Assembly: GCF_002836205.1 (NCBI RefSeq)
Contig: NZ_PJBE01000013.1
Location: 310,001-374,000 of the forward strand
Source of the DNA: Shewanella sp. Choline-02u-19
GTDB lineage: Bacteria > Pseudomonadota > Gammaproteobacteria > Enterobacterales > Shewanellaceae
Direction: 5' to 3'
DNA length: 64,000 nucleotides
Both the position numbers and the translations under genes were made by a program. Positions 35,942 to 45,600 of the stretch are shown piece by piece; position 1 is the first letter of the stretch; each line of letters begins with the position of its first letter. Under the pieces are notes generated by a model. It was given only the letters and a program-made list of their open reading frames with translations. It made no database searches and was not told where the DNA came from.

Positions 35942-36513
35942 TACCGAGTGTCCGAAATTGAGTTGAATGGGCGCCATTTTATCACTTGTTGAAGTGATGT
36001 CACCTACCCATTTCGACATTCGTTAAAATTGTTGAGTTTCACTAATAATACAGTCGATAAACGCAAATGTTTTAACTGAAATAAGCTTTAATATTAGAGA
36101 TATATAGCATGTGTCACATTTGCTGTGATGAGTACAGTATTGACACAGTGTTAGCGTGAAAATTTTTTTAACTGTAATGGTATTAAATAATATCCAAAGA
36201 CAGGCTTGATTATTTAGTTTAAGAGCTTGTTAATTAACGTGATTTAATTTAACGTATTTGTAATCTCTAGAGTGAGCATTTGTGGCGTCAGCGTTGTTGC
36301 TGATTAAAGTGGAATTAGGCATTTTATTTTTTGCTTATCACCATTAATGGCAGTTCGCGGCAATTCAAGTGTTTTAAAACGGGTGTTGTGGACTGCAAAG
36401 AGTCTTACCGTGACCCGTTTGGATGGCTTTGGTCGTTTTATGAGATATTGTGATATACGTATTTGCTCAATATTGAGTGTAGAAATTTATAACAACAAGG
36501 AAAGTCCACAATA
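35942..36513. other. 572-base gene-free region between proS and the DUF805 gene
   Basis: This AT-rich divergent promoter region holds no supported gene. A short imperfect inverted pair GTCAGC/GCTGAT lies near 36287-36304. I see no other structure. Confidence 0.5.
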
Positions 36514-36864
36514 ATGGATTATTTTATTGGAGCTTTAAAGAAGTACGCAGATTTTTCAGGGCGCGCAAGACGAACTGAATTCTGGATGTTTATTTTGTTT
36601 TATATGATTTTTAGTTTCCTACTGGGTATTATTGACTCTTTACTGGGTCTTGGCGTGCTAACATTTATCTTCTCGCTTGGATTACTCATCCCTTCGCTAA
36701 GTATCGGCGCGAGGCGACTTCATGATACTGGCAGAAGTGGCTGGTGGCAGTTGATTGGGATTATTCCTCTGATTGGTCTTATCGTATTGATAGTTTTCTA
36801 TGTACAAGACAGTCACGATGAAAACAGCTACGGTGATAACCCTAAAGGTGTTGCTGCAAGCTAA
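36514..36864 (+). CDS. DUF805 family membrane protein
   Basis: The 116-residue inner-membrane protein has the DUF805 signatures: KYADFSGRARRTEFWMF at the N-terminus and IGARRLHDTGRSGWWQLI in the middle. About four hydrophobic segments and a polar tail (DSHDENSYGDNPKG) complete it. The function of the family is not established. It is monocistronic, with a strong terminator 29 bases downstream and AAGGAAAG before the ATG. Confidence 0.92.
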   Translation: MDYFIGALKKYADFSGRARRTEFWMFILFYMIFSFLLGIIDSLLGLGVLTFIFSLGLLIPSLSIGARRLHDTGRSGWWQLIGIIPLIGLIVLIVFYVQDSHDENSYGDNPKGVAAS

Positions 36865-36892
36865 GCGATAGCATTACTGTTTATCTCGTTTT

Positions 36893-36927
36893 AAAGGCCG
36901 AGTTCAGCAATGACTTGGCCTTTTTTT
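36893..36927 (+). terminator. Intrinsic terminator of the DUF805 gene
   Basis: AAAGGCC pairs with GGCCTTT, extended by AGT/ACT inside the stem with one mismatch, and is followed by a T-run. Confidence 0.85.
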
Positions 36928-37031
36928 CTCATAAGAATAATGGAATGTTCATTTAAAAATAGAACAAAGTCATCGTCAAAATATTTTAAATCGAATTTAT
37001 ATTGAACCTATAAAGCTTGCTATCAGACTTG

Positions 37032-37119
37032 CTGCTTTTCTGCTTTTCTGCTTTTCTGCTTTTCTGCTTTTCTGCTTTTCTGCTTTTCTGCTTTTCTGCT
37101 TTTCTGCTTTTCTGCTTTT
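37032..37119. repeat. Tandem octanucleotide repeat, 11 perfect copies of CTGCTTTT
   Basis: Eleven uninterrupted copies of the 8-base unit occupy 88 bases. All plus-strand frames through it close soon after the repeat (TAG at 37119, TAG at 37126, TGA about 50 bases on). The minus-strand frames also lack a credible start, so it is intergenic. It lies between the DUF805 terminator and the EptA-like gene. Perfect arrays of this length are prone to slipped-strand length change. Confidence 0.97.
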
Positions 37120-37614
37120 AGTGTTTAGTCTGGACAAGTTAAACAATACCTTTATTTTGCGGCTTTCATGATTTAAATCGATATCACTCTCTGGTTGGGC
37201 ATTTTTAATATAGGGGAGAATGATTGAGCATGGGTTAAAAATTAATGAACAACGTAGATTATTTTTTGGTTAACTTACAAAGGGGAGTGAATCGGCTCAT
37301 TTGGTGAATTTGACTTATAAGTGTTGCTGAATTTATTCAACAACCTAGCTTAAATTACAAGATCTAAATAGCTTTGAACTGGTCCGGTATTTATTGAAAT
37401 AGATAAAAACAGCTGCTAGTTAAAGTCTTTGTCTAGCTGGATGCTGGACTGAAATCAGCTCCACTCATCATACTCTTTGGACCATGGTATTTTACCAGAG
37501 CGATTACCATTCAGCGCTTACATCTGCTTACTTGCGGGTTACACTCGGTTACACTACAAAACTAAGCTCAGTGATAGCCTAGCCTCTTTAGCCATTACGG
37601 TGTTTTATTTCTGT
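37120..37614. other. About 495-base leader between octanucleotide repeat and the EptA-like gene
   Basis: No gene is supported here apart from the open upstream extension of the EptA-like frame (from 37453). The stretch is AT-rich and should contain the eptA promoter. Confidence 0.5.
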
Positions 37615-39306
37615 ATGAAGAGTCGAGAAGAACATATTAATCCTTTGTATTATTTACTGAGTAATATTAGCGTTAATCAGCTGGTTTGTATTACTGCATT
37701 ATATTTTACCTTAGTATTTAACTTTCCATTTTTAAAAGAAGTTTGGGCTGTTGTAACAGCGCTGCCTGAATATAATCTCGGTTTCTTATATAGCATACCT
37801 CTACTGGTTTTTTGTCTATGTATACAGGTTATCAATCTGCTTAGCTTAGGCGGTCATCGATACTTGTTAAAGCCAGTGCTTATTACGTTGCTACTGCTAT
37901 CTTCATTAGCGTTTTATAGCAGGCAAACTTATGGTGTAGTGTTTGATTACGGTATGGTACAAAACTCATTGCAGAGCCATAGCTCAGAAGCCATGATGTA
38001 CCTCAATCAGTATTCGGTGCTGTTCTTCTTGCTGAGTGGGCTATTACCAGCCATTTTGATTGCTCGTAGTGACGTCCATTATTTGTCGATGGGTAGAAAT
38101 GTGGCCCATAGTGTAAAGCTGAGCCTCATCAGTCTCGTTACTATAGTGATGATTGCTTACTTGTATTATCCCAATTACGCCTCTGTTGGGCGCAATAATA
38201 AATTTCTGCAGAAGTCCTCTATCCCCTTTCAATATCTAGTCGCAACAGGTAAATATGCACGCGACCATTATTTTTCGACCCCACTTGAATTTAAGTTACT
38301 AGATAGTGAGCCAAAACTGCATAATCAACATGCTGGAGCTAAGCGGGTTCTTGTGATGCTAGTGGGCGAAACGGCGAGGGCAGATCACTTTTCACATAAT
38401 GGCTATTCAAAACAAACTAACCCGTACACTCAAGTGCAACCGGTGACCTCATTCAAAAACATGTACTCCTGTGGTACTGCAACTGCGGTGTCAATTCCCT
38501 GTATGTTTTCTGCATTAAGCCGAGAGGAATACGATCACAATAAAGCGAACTCACAGCAAAATTTACTCGACTTAGTCTTACTGGCTGGAGTTGATGTGTT
38601 GTGGGTGGATAATAATGGCTGTAAAGGGGTATGTGAGCGAGTACCAACAGTGACCATCGACGTTAAATCAGACTCGCCACTGTGTGATGGTGATTACTGT
38701 TTCGATGAAGCATTACTGGCTCCACTAGAGAATAAATTGCAAAATCTAACGGCTAATACTACTTTGATAGTGTTGCATATGATGGGGTCTCATGGTCCTA
38801 CTTATTATAAGCGTTATCCTGATAATCAACGTATATTTAAAGATGATTGCCCACGCAGTGATATCCAAAATTGCAGTACAGCGACGTTAATTAATACTTA
38901 CGATAATACCATCGCTTATACCGATTGGGTGATCTCAAAGGTGATAGATAAGCTAAGTGGATTACCGATTAACACTGAATCGGCAATGTTATATGTCTCT
39001 GATCATGGTGAGTCGCTTGGTGAAAACGGGGCATATTTGCATGGTTTTCCTTATGCATTGGCACCGGAATCGCAAAAACATGTACCCTTGTTAACTTGGT
39101 TTGCCGAGCCAATGAAAGTTGATACTAAGTGTCTAACAAAAAACGCAGAGCAAAATGAGTTTAGCCACGATAATATCTTTCATAGCATGTTAGGTCTATT
39201 GCAGGTCAGCTCTAGTGTGTATCAGGAGTCACTTGATCTATTTTCATCCTGCAAGGGAAAGAGCATGATGAGAGTTGCAACTGGAGATTCGGCAATTAAG
39301 CAATAA
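37615..39306 (+). CDS. eptA: Lipid A phosphoethanolamine transferase, EptA-like
   Basis: EptA adds phosphoethanolamine to lipid A phosphates and lowers binding of cationic peptides such as polymyxin. Five hydrophobic N-terminal segments (to about residue 190) precede the periplasmic sulfatase-fold domain. That domain has VGETARADHFSHNGY, the nucleophile Thr in CGTATAVSIPCMFS, SHGPTYYKRYP and the metal motif SDHGESLGENG. Cysteine pairs match E. coli EptA (for example NGCKGVC). Start choice: the frame opens earlier (TTG 37477), but alignment with EptA supports ATG 37615, giving 563 residues. The ribosome site is weak. PhoP- or stress-type regulation cannot be seen directly. Confidence 0.9.
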   Translation: MKSREEHINPLYYLLSNISVNQLVCITALYFTLVFNFPFLKEVWAVVTALPEYNLGFLYSIPLLVFCLCIQVINLLSLGGHRYLLKPVLITLLLLSSLAFYSRQTYGVVFDYGMVQNSLQSHSSEAMMYLNQYSVLFFLLSGLLPAILIARSDVHYLSMGRNVAHSVKLSLISLVTIVMIAYLYYPNYASVGRNNKFLQKSSIPFQYLVATGKYARDHYFSTPLEFKLLDSEPKLHNQHAGAKRVLVMLVGETARADHFSHNGYSKQTNPYTQVQPVTSFKNMYSCGTATAVSIPCMFSALSREEYDHNKANSQQNLLDLVLLAGVDVLWVDNNGCKGVCERVPTVTIDVKSDSPLCDGDYCFDEALLAPLENKLQNLTANTTLIVLHMMGSHGPTYYKRYPDNQRIFKDDCPRSDIQNCSTATLINTYDNTIAYTDWVISKVIDKLSGLPINTESAMLYVSDHGESLGENGAYLHGFPYALAPESQKHVPLLTWFAEPMKVDTKCLTKNAEQNEFSHDNIFHSMLGLLQVSSSVYQESLDLFSSCKGKSMMRVATGDSAIKQ

Positions 39307-39346
39307 TTGCCGAGCTGGAATTCTCTGAAAAGCGAGTGCCAACGGC

Positions 39347-39991
39347 TTAGTTTTTGTCTCGTCTATCTCCAATCACTCTTGCTGGATTACCTGCCACAAT
39401 GGCGTACTGGGCAACATCTTTAGTTACAACTGCGCCCATACCAATGACAGCGTGATTACCTATAGTGACACCATCAACAATGCCTGCTTGAGCCCCTATC
39501 CACACATCATTACCAATCACTACGCCTTTGGAGTTTGAGGCTTGTTGATAAATGGGGGTGTCGGGCGCCATACCGTGATTAAAGGCATAGATAGTGACAT
39601 TGTTAGCGATACGAGTTTGGTTGCCGATGGTGATACCATGACGGCCGCCATCGAATGAGCAACCGTGATTGATAGCCACTTCATCACCCAAGGTTATTGG
39701 ACCATGTAAAAAGCTGTCGGCGGCAATCATGCATTGCTTACCCATTTCGATATTGCGGCCAGGTTCGGCAAACAGGTTTGCCTCTGGCGCAATAAAGCAG
39801 TTATCAGCTATCGAGATTGTTTCTACGGCGCAAAAATGTGTTTGCACCTCATCTTGCCAAGGTTTAGCCCATAAAAGGTGTTTCTCTTTTAACGAGAAAT
39901 ACAGCCACGGCATATAAGACAGGCGTTTCTTATGTTGTGTTCGATAATCTGGTTTATCAACTGAGTTAGTGGTGGCTAAAAGGCTGCTCAT
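39347..39991 (-). CDS. Hexapeptide-repeat acetyltransferase (maltose/galactoside acetyltransferase-like)
   Basis: The 214-residue protein has a left-handed beta-helix of hexapeptide repeats from about residue 70. The terminal segment is VVIGNDVWIGAQAGIVDGVTIGNHAVIGMGAVVTKDV, then AIVAGNPARVIG, diagnostic of the LacA/Maa/NodL xenobiotic-type acetyltransferase group. A histidine in YAFNHG is a plausible catalytic residue. The N-terminal about 60 residues (YMPWLYFSLKEKHLLWAKPWQ) are not recognised. The acceptor sugar or other substrate is unknown. It follows trmO by two bases and is probably cotranscribed with it. Confidence 0.85.
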   Translation of the reverse strand: MSSLLATTNSVDKPDYRTQHKKRLSYMPWLYFSLKEKHLLWAKPWQDEVQTHFCAVETISIADNCFIAPEANLFAEPGRNIEMGKQCMIAADSFLHGPITLGDEVAINHGCSFDGGRHGITIGNQTRIANNVTIYAFNHGMAPDTPIYQQASNSKGVVIGNDVWIGAQAGIVDGVTIGNHAVIGMGAVVTKDVAQYAIVAGNPARVIGDRRDKN

Positions 39992-39993
39992 GC

Positions 39994-40719
39994 TTACAGT
40001 CCCACTTGAGAGGGGCGTAACGCTAGCACTTCTATACTATCGTCGATTACTTTCCATAAGATATCTAAATCATATAGCGCGACTTGATACAACTTAGGAT
40101 CGGCTTTGGCCTTCTTATACGCTGGGCGAGGGTCTTGTGCTAATACGCCTTCAATAAGCTCTGCTAGGCGCGGATATGCGGGATTTTGCTGATATTGCTC
40201 AAGTTGTTGTTGGGCTGTTTCGCAAAATGTCACACTTGCCAACTTTGGTGCTTCTTGGGCTATGCCGCCGTGTGCGTCATCAATCGCATCAGAGAAGGGA
40301 ATATAGGGTTTTATATCGACAATAGGGGTGCCATCGAGCAAGTCCATGCCTGAGATCTCAAGTCTGACTTTACCATTGTCAGTATGTACCGCATGCAGCT
40401 TCACCACCGATTGACCGATGCCATTTGGCCTAAAGGTTGATCGCGTGGCAAATACTCCCAGCTTTTCATTACCGCCCAATCTTGGCGGACGAACGGTGGT
40501 TTTCCAGCCCTGAGCTAAGTTCTCATGAAAACAAAACAGCAACCACACATGAGAGTACTGCTCTAGCCCTCTAACGGCATCAACTTGATTAAAAGGGGCG
40601 GCAAGTTCAACAAAACCACGTGCTGCGGACACTAAGCCTGGTTGGCGTGGGATGCCAAATTTTTGTTTATAAGGCGTTCGGCAATACGCGACAGCTTGGA
40701 TTTGGTTAGTAAAGGACAT
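39994..40719 (-). CDS. trmO: tRNA (N6-threonylcarbamoyladenosine(37)-N6)-methyltransferase TrmO
   Basis: TrmO methylates t6A37 to m6t6A in tRNA(Thr) using S-adenosylmethionine. The 241-residue protein shows the TsaA/YaeB beta-barrel motifs: YCRTPYKQKFGIPRQPGLV, GLEQYSHVWLLFCFHEN, GVFATRSTFRPNGIGQSVVKL and DLLDGTPIVDIKPYIPFSD. The C-terminal substrate-binding part includes LAQDPRPAYKKAKADPKLY. It lies between the RcsF-like gene (25 bases upstream) and the acetyltransferase (two bases downstream). Confidence 0.94.
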   Translation of the reverse strand: MSFTNQIQAVAYCRTPYKQKFGIPRQPGLVSAARGFVELAAPFNQVDAVRGLEQYSHVWLLFCFHENLAQGWKTTVRPPRLGGNEKLGVFATRSTFRPNGIGQSVVKLHAVHTDNGKVRLEISGMDLLDGTPIVDIKPYIPFSDAIDDAHGGIAQEAPKLASVTFCETAQQQLEQYQQNPAYPRLAELIEGVLAQDPRPAYKKAKADPKLYQVALYDLDILWKVIDDSIEVLALRPSQVGL

Positions 40720-40744
40720 TGGTTACTCTTAGTTTGAGGCGCGG

Positions 40745-41128
40745 CTATTTTGGGACGCTGGTGGTGGTAATTGCTTGGCCAACACAAAGAGCACTGGTGA
40801 CACAATTTTGTGTCGATGCTTCGATTAATAGGCAATTTTTAATGATCAAACCATTAGCGTGTTTATCGGCAGCTGCGCGGCGAGCTAATGTGCGCGCTTC
40901 AGCGATAGACGCGGGGGCATCGTTTTTACCCATTTGGCAGGTTTCACCTTCAACTAGCCCTTTAATTTCATATGGGCCTCTAGGTTGAACACTCCCTTCA
41001 TAGACGGTGACATCAGAGGCTTTAAAATAGTCATTAATCGCATCACTATCGAGGTTACTGTTGAAGGCATATTCACCCGCACAAGCGCTGAGTAAAAGGA
41101 TGAGAGATGCAGGAAGTAGGTATTTCAT
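40745..41128 (-). CDS. rcsF: RcsF-like outer-membrane lipoprotein
   Basis: The 127-residue precursor has a lipoprotein signal peptide with lipobox LSAC (Cys16). The C-terminal half matches RcsF: LVEGETCQMGKNDAPASIAEARTLARRAAADKHANGLIIKNC, then QNCVTSALCVGQAI. The four cysteines (in GETC, KNC, QNC and ALC) correspond to the two disulfides of RcsF. RcsF senses envelope damage and triggers the Rcs phosphorelay through IgaA. No other rcs gene is in this window, so the pathway is inferred. It may be cotranscribed with trmO, 25 bases downstream. Confidence 0.85.
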   Translation of the reverse strand: MKYLLPASLILLLSACAGEYAFNSNLDSDAINDYFKASDVTVYEGSVQPRGPYEIKGLVEGETCQMGKNDAPASIAEARTLARRAAADKHANGLIIKNCLLIEASTQNCVTSALCVGQAITTTSVPK

Positions 41129-41205
41129 AATGATTGCCTGTTATATGAGTTGCTGGGGCCAGTGAAAGGCATTGATATAAAAGCCTAACATTAAAAATGG
41201 TGTTC

Positions 41206-41233
41206 AAAAAAGTGCCCATAAAGAGCACTTTTC
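41206..41233 (-). terminator. Intrinsic terminator of the amidohydrolase operon
   Basis: AAAAGTGC and GCACTTTT form an 8-bp stem with a 9-base loop. On the minus strand it is followed by TTTT, and it lies about 38 bases after the stop of the shorter amidohydrolase gene. Confidence 0.8.
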
Positions 41234-41270
41234 TATCGAACTATCTTGCTAGCGCTATAAGTTTGAAATT

Positions 41271-42647
41271 CTAGCGCTTTAGGTACTTTTGATAAAGCTG
41301 TTGATGACGATTATTTAAATCAATTTTACGACCATCAATGTACACCGACTCTATTGCGGCTTGCATTGGATCTAATATGTCGCCAGTGGCGAGAATAATA
41401 TTGGCCTTAAACCCGGGAGCAATCGCGCCCATGTCATCGATACCGAGTATTTTTGCGGCATCAAGTGTGATGCTTTGTAGCGCTTCTGACTTGGTTAATC
41501 CATAAGCAACAGTCTGGCCTGCTGCAAAAGGTAAGTTACGGCTGTTCCAGTCAGATGAGAAACCCAGTGCGAATGGAATATTGGCTTGCTTAAGCAGCGC
41601 AGGGATCTTAAAGGCAAGATCAATCGGCTCATCCTTACGCTTAGGCAAACTTAAGGTCTGGGTGTAAATAACCGAGGCATTAACCTCACTTAACGCATCC
41701 GCTAATCGCCACGCATCATATCCGCCAACTATCACTATCTTAAAGCCATAGATTTTGCTTAATGCAATCGCTTCCTCTATCTGTTTTTGTGACTGAGCAT
41801 GGACAAACAACTGTGCATTACCCTCAAAAAGAGGTGTTAATGCTTGCCAGCGTAGGTCAGTTTTAACAATCTTTCCCGCTTTCAGCGCCAGTTGATAACG
41901 GTGAGCATCGCTAAAGGCACTGTGCACCTTGTCGACACGCTTACTGAGATCATCTAGCTGCTCTTGACGCTTGTCAGCATCAGATGAGAGCCAACGAATA
42001 TGTGGCCAATAGAGGTTGAACTGTTTATTGGTGTCTACCAGCGCATCTTCGATAGTCCAGCTATCCAGAGAAACAAGTGCTGACTGACCAGCAAGCCCAT
42101 CACCTTGTGGTACAATTTGAGCGTGTGTAATACCGTTAACCCGAACGGTGGGGATGATCTCCGAGTCGGGATTAAACGCCGTTATCGCTTCAAGTTGTGG
42201 GTTGATAAAGCCAACTTCATAAGCATCGTTACTTGGGCGCATCATCTCAATTTCAATTAGCCCCATAGTGGTATCAAGCGCAATAAGACCGGGATAGATG
42301 TGCTTATTAGTCGCATCAATAACAACCGCATTGGCGGCTAAAACCGCCGTTGCTGACGACGCTTTGCCTGCTTCGGTTGCTGCCTCCGTTGTATTTGTGG
42401 TCTCTATTGCTGTTGGCGTGGCCAGTTTTTGACCTACCGCCACAATTTTTCCGTCGGCGACAAGTACGTCTGTGTGCTCGAGTGAGCCATGAATAACCGA
42501 ATGAACGGTGGCATTAGTAAAAAGCATCGCGCCACTTTCCTTTGGGGCAGGAAGCATATCGTGGGCATAAACCGCGCTGCTAAGGATACACGCGCTGACA
42601 ACACTAAGCAGTGAATAAGCGTGCTTAGTGGATTGAGTAAACATCAT
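41271..42647 (-). CDS. Secreted amidohydrolase-fold protein (metal-site motif not evident)
   Basis: The 458-residue product has a signal peptide ending SSAVYA and an amidohydrolase composite fold. Beta-sandwich segments (LFTNATVHSVIHGSLEHTDVLVADGKIVAVG) flank the barrel (KHIYPGLIALDTTMGL). The C-terminal AAKILGIDDMGAIAPGFKANIILATGDI is typical of imidazolonepropionase-like members. The HxH metal pair normally found after YPGLID is absent (ALDTTMG), so activity may be lost. Start choice: ATG 42647 overlaps the upstream stop (TAATG), has AAGGAA 7 bases before it and opens the signal peptide directly. A longer frame to 42704 is rejected. Confidence 0.85.
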   Translation of the reverse strand: MMFTQSTKHAYSLLSVVSACILSSAVYAHDMLPAPKESGAMLFTNATVHSVIHGSLEHTDVLVADGKIVAVGQKLATPTAIETTNTTEAATEAGKASSATAVLAANAVVIDATNKHIYPGLIALDTTMGLIEIEMMRPSNDAYEVGFINPQLEAITAFNPDSEIIPTVRVNGITHAQIVPQGDGLAGQSALVSLDSWTIEDALVDTNKQFNLYWPHIRWLSSDADKRQEQLDDLSKRVDKVHSAFSDAHRYQLALKAGKIVKTDLRWQALTPLFEGNAQLFVHAQSQKQIEEAIALSKIYGFKIVIVGGYDAWRLADALSEVNASVIYTQTLSLPKRKDEPIDLAFKIPALLKQANIPFALGFSSDWNSRNLPFAAGQTVAYGLTKSEALQSITLDAAKILGIDDMGAIAPGFKANIILATGDILDPMQAAIESVYIDGRKIDLNNRHQQLYQKYLKR

Positions 42648-45600
42648 TACAGTGTTCCTTGTGCAGTTTGTTGCCAAGCATTGAAATGGGTATCGCAGTG
42701 CCATTCTGGTTCTGTTTGCTCAGTACTGGGTTCACCCTGTTTGTGGGCGTCATCGCTAAGCAATACTTTTTGAATTAAGGCGGCGCGCTCTTTTTCAACT
42801 GCAATTTGAGCCAGTTTATCTTGCTCACGGCTAAAGTAACGACGACCTTCAATCCAAGTTGATTCCACTTTGGCGTAAACCGACAACGGTGAATCGCTCC
42901 AAAGTACGATATCAGCTTGCTTACCTTCGACGAGTGAACCGACTTTTTCATCAATGCCAAGCTGTATTGCAGGATTAATGGTGACCATTTTCCAGGCATC
43001 TTCTGCTGCCATACCGCAATACATCATCGATTTAGCGGCTTCTTGGTTAAGTCGACGCTGCATCTCATAATCATCAGAGTTGATGCTAGTGAGTACGCCT
43101 TTGTTTTGCATTAAACAGGTATTTTGTGGAATGGCGTCATAAACCTCAAATTTATAAGCCCACCAATCAGAAAAGGTCGATGCATAAGCGCCATGTTTAG
43201 CCATTTCGTCAGCGACTTTGTAGCCTTCAAGAATATGAGTGAAGGTACCGACTTTAAAATTGTAAGCCTCAGCGAGCCTGATAAACATCAAGATCTCAGA
43301 TTGCACATAAGAGTGAATATGTACGCTACGCTTCTGCTCTAGCACTTCCGCTATAGCTTCTAAGCGGTAGTTGTATTGCGGCGCAACAGTACGTCTGCGT
43401 TCGCTAGAACGCATATTTTTATAATCTTTTTGTGCTTTTCGGTAGGCTAAAGCTTCGTTAAAGGCTTCACTAAAGAGTGATTTAACCCCGATGCGGCTTT
43501 GTGGGAAGCGACGATTAAATTTATCTCCCCAGTTACTCTGCTTTACGTTTTCACCTAACGCGAACTTAATACTGGCTGGGGCACCGGCAAATTTTAGCTG
43601 GTCAGCGTTATCGCCCCACTTAAGTTGAATAACCTGTGCTTGGCCACCAATAGGGTTGGCGCTACCGTGTAAAATTTGTGCTGTGGTCACGCCGCCAGCA
43701 AGACCACGGTAGATGGCTATATCGTCGGGGTTGATGACATCGCCAATCCTCACTTCAGAGGTGATAGCATCGGTGCCTTCATTAGTGCCGCCATTAAGCG
43801 CAATATGCGAGTGCTCATCAATGATCCCTGCTGTTAAGTGCATACCGGTGGCATCAATCACTTGGTAACCCGACGGTGTACGCAGTTGGCTACCTATCTC
43901 TTCGATACGGCCTTTGGAGATAATTAAGTCGGTATTTTGTAGCACACCGCTTTTATCGGATGTCCAAATCGTGGCATTCTTTATATGAAGTTTGTCTTGA
44001 ATTGGCTGTTGTTGTAGACCGTAAGCTACATTAGGTGATGTTTGCTTGGCTATTTGACTCAGCGCAGTTTGTTGCTCTTTTTGCGGTTCTGCGTCATCGA
44101 TAACGGGCTCAAGTTTGCTTCCACCAAAGGGGATAGTTTGGCCATGACTGTCCAGTAGGCGACCACGCAGACCTGCTTCATCAAACCACAATGTAAAGCG
44201 GCTAATACCACTTATTCCGGCGTCAGTTAAATCTGCGCTGAAAGTCATTCTACCTTGATTAAAGTTAACATCGCCGAGGGTTATTTCTTTTTCGCCGCTT
44301 GATAACGTGCCGCTTAAACTGGGATCTTGTCCAATGTTAAGATCAAAGGTGAGTTCGTTGATTTGCAATTGGTAAGGCTGAGCAAGCATGGCAAGATCAC
44401 GATTGATAAGTTGACGCTCTTCACCTTGTAACCAGATACTGGTTATTTTACCATTTTCAAATACGTTGCCATTACTAATCACCAAGTCCGCCATGAACCC
44501 GGATTTTAATTGCCCCACCATATTGCTAATGCCCGCAATTTCAGCCGCTTCTGTTGTGAGTGCTGCAAGGGCGGTTTCTTCATCTAAGCCGCGCTCTATT
44601 GCTTGTTTTAGTCGTGGCCAGAACGTGTCTGACTCAATCCCATACTGCGTTAATGCAAAAGGCACATCCGCTTTTGCAACTATCGCAAGGTTACTTGGTG
44701 CGCTTTCCCAATGTCTTAATGCCGCTAAACTGACATCTCGCGAGCTGTCACTGTCACCGATTGTCGGAGCGGCTGGGTAATTTAACGGCAGCACCAAACT
44801 ATATGGATAAGATTTTAGTTCATCAATTCTGGCATATTCATGACCATTACCAAGTAGGCTACCTTTTACATTTTGTTCATTTAATAACCGGGCCGCTCTT
44901 ATTTGACTATTTAGATTTTTGGTCTGAAATATAAAGCTTTGTTCTTCAAGACCCGCCAGACGCTCTAATGCAATGTTAAACTCAATGTTGTTAGTGGTAT
45001 TGGAACTCTTACCTATATTGTCGTTATACCAACGAGCATCTGAAAACGTTTGTCTAATAAGGGCCATACTTCCCATTAATGACTGAGGGTAGTCTTGAAT
45101 AGAGGTTCCCTTATCAAATGCCATAAATTGGTTTGTTTTAGCCTTGTATATAATATCGTTTGCTTTTTTGTCTGCTAAAGATAAGCTGACTCCACGGCCT
45201 CTAAAAATGCCATCTAAATAGCTAGATTGGACACTTGTAAAGCCATTGTTAATCCATTTCCCCGCTTGCTCTTTATCTGGATACACATAATTGAACCATT
45301 CTTTTTCTGAATGAATCGCGCCATTCTCTGCGTTACCCCCAATGCGTTTTATTTCATAAACCGGATCACTGCTATCTCCACTTTCTGCTTCATACTCGAT
45401 GGCATATTCAGTAAATGGGTCAATGAAACCTGGATAGATAATATGACCTGCTAAGTTAATTTCGAGCGCACCTTCGGGAATGTCATTATCTTTGATAATC
45501 GACTTGATTCGATTATTTTCAATTAACAGTGTGGCATCTTTCAGTATTTCACCGGGTTTAAGCATAAGGGTTGCATGACTTAATGCGGTGATTTTTGGTG

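Noticed and set aside
35942..36019. 26-residue N-terminal extension of proS
   Set aside because: The family N-terminus begins at the Met codon at 35941, and the extension has no counterpart in ProS proteins.
37032..37119. Octanucleotide repeat as part of a coding region
   Set aside because: Plus-strand frames meet stops at 37119, 37126 and about 50 bases later, and minus-strand frames lack a credible start, so it is not translated in any convincing gene.
42648..42704. Longer N-terminus of the second amidohydrolase
   Set aside because: It would bury the signal peptide behind 19 residues. The ATG at 42647 has a well-spaced ribosome site and couples to the upstream stop.
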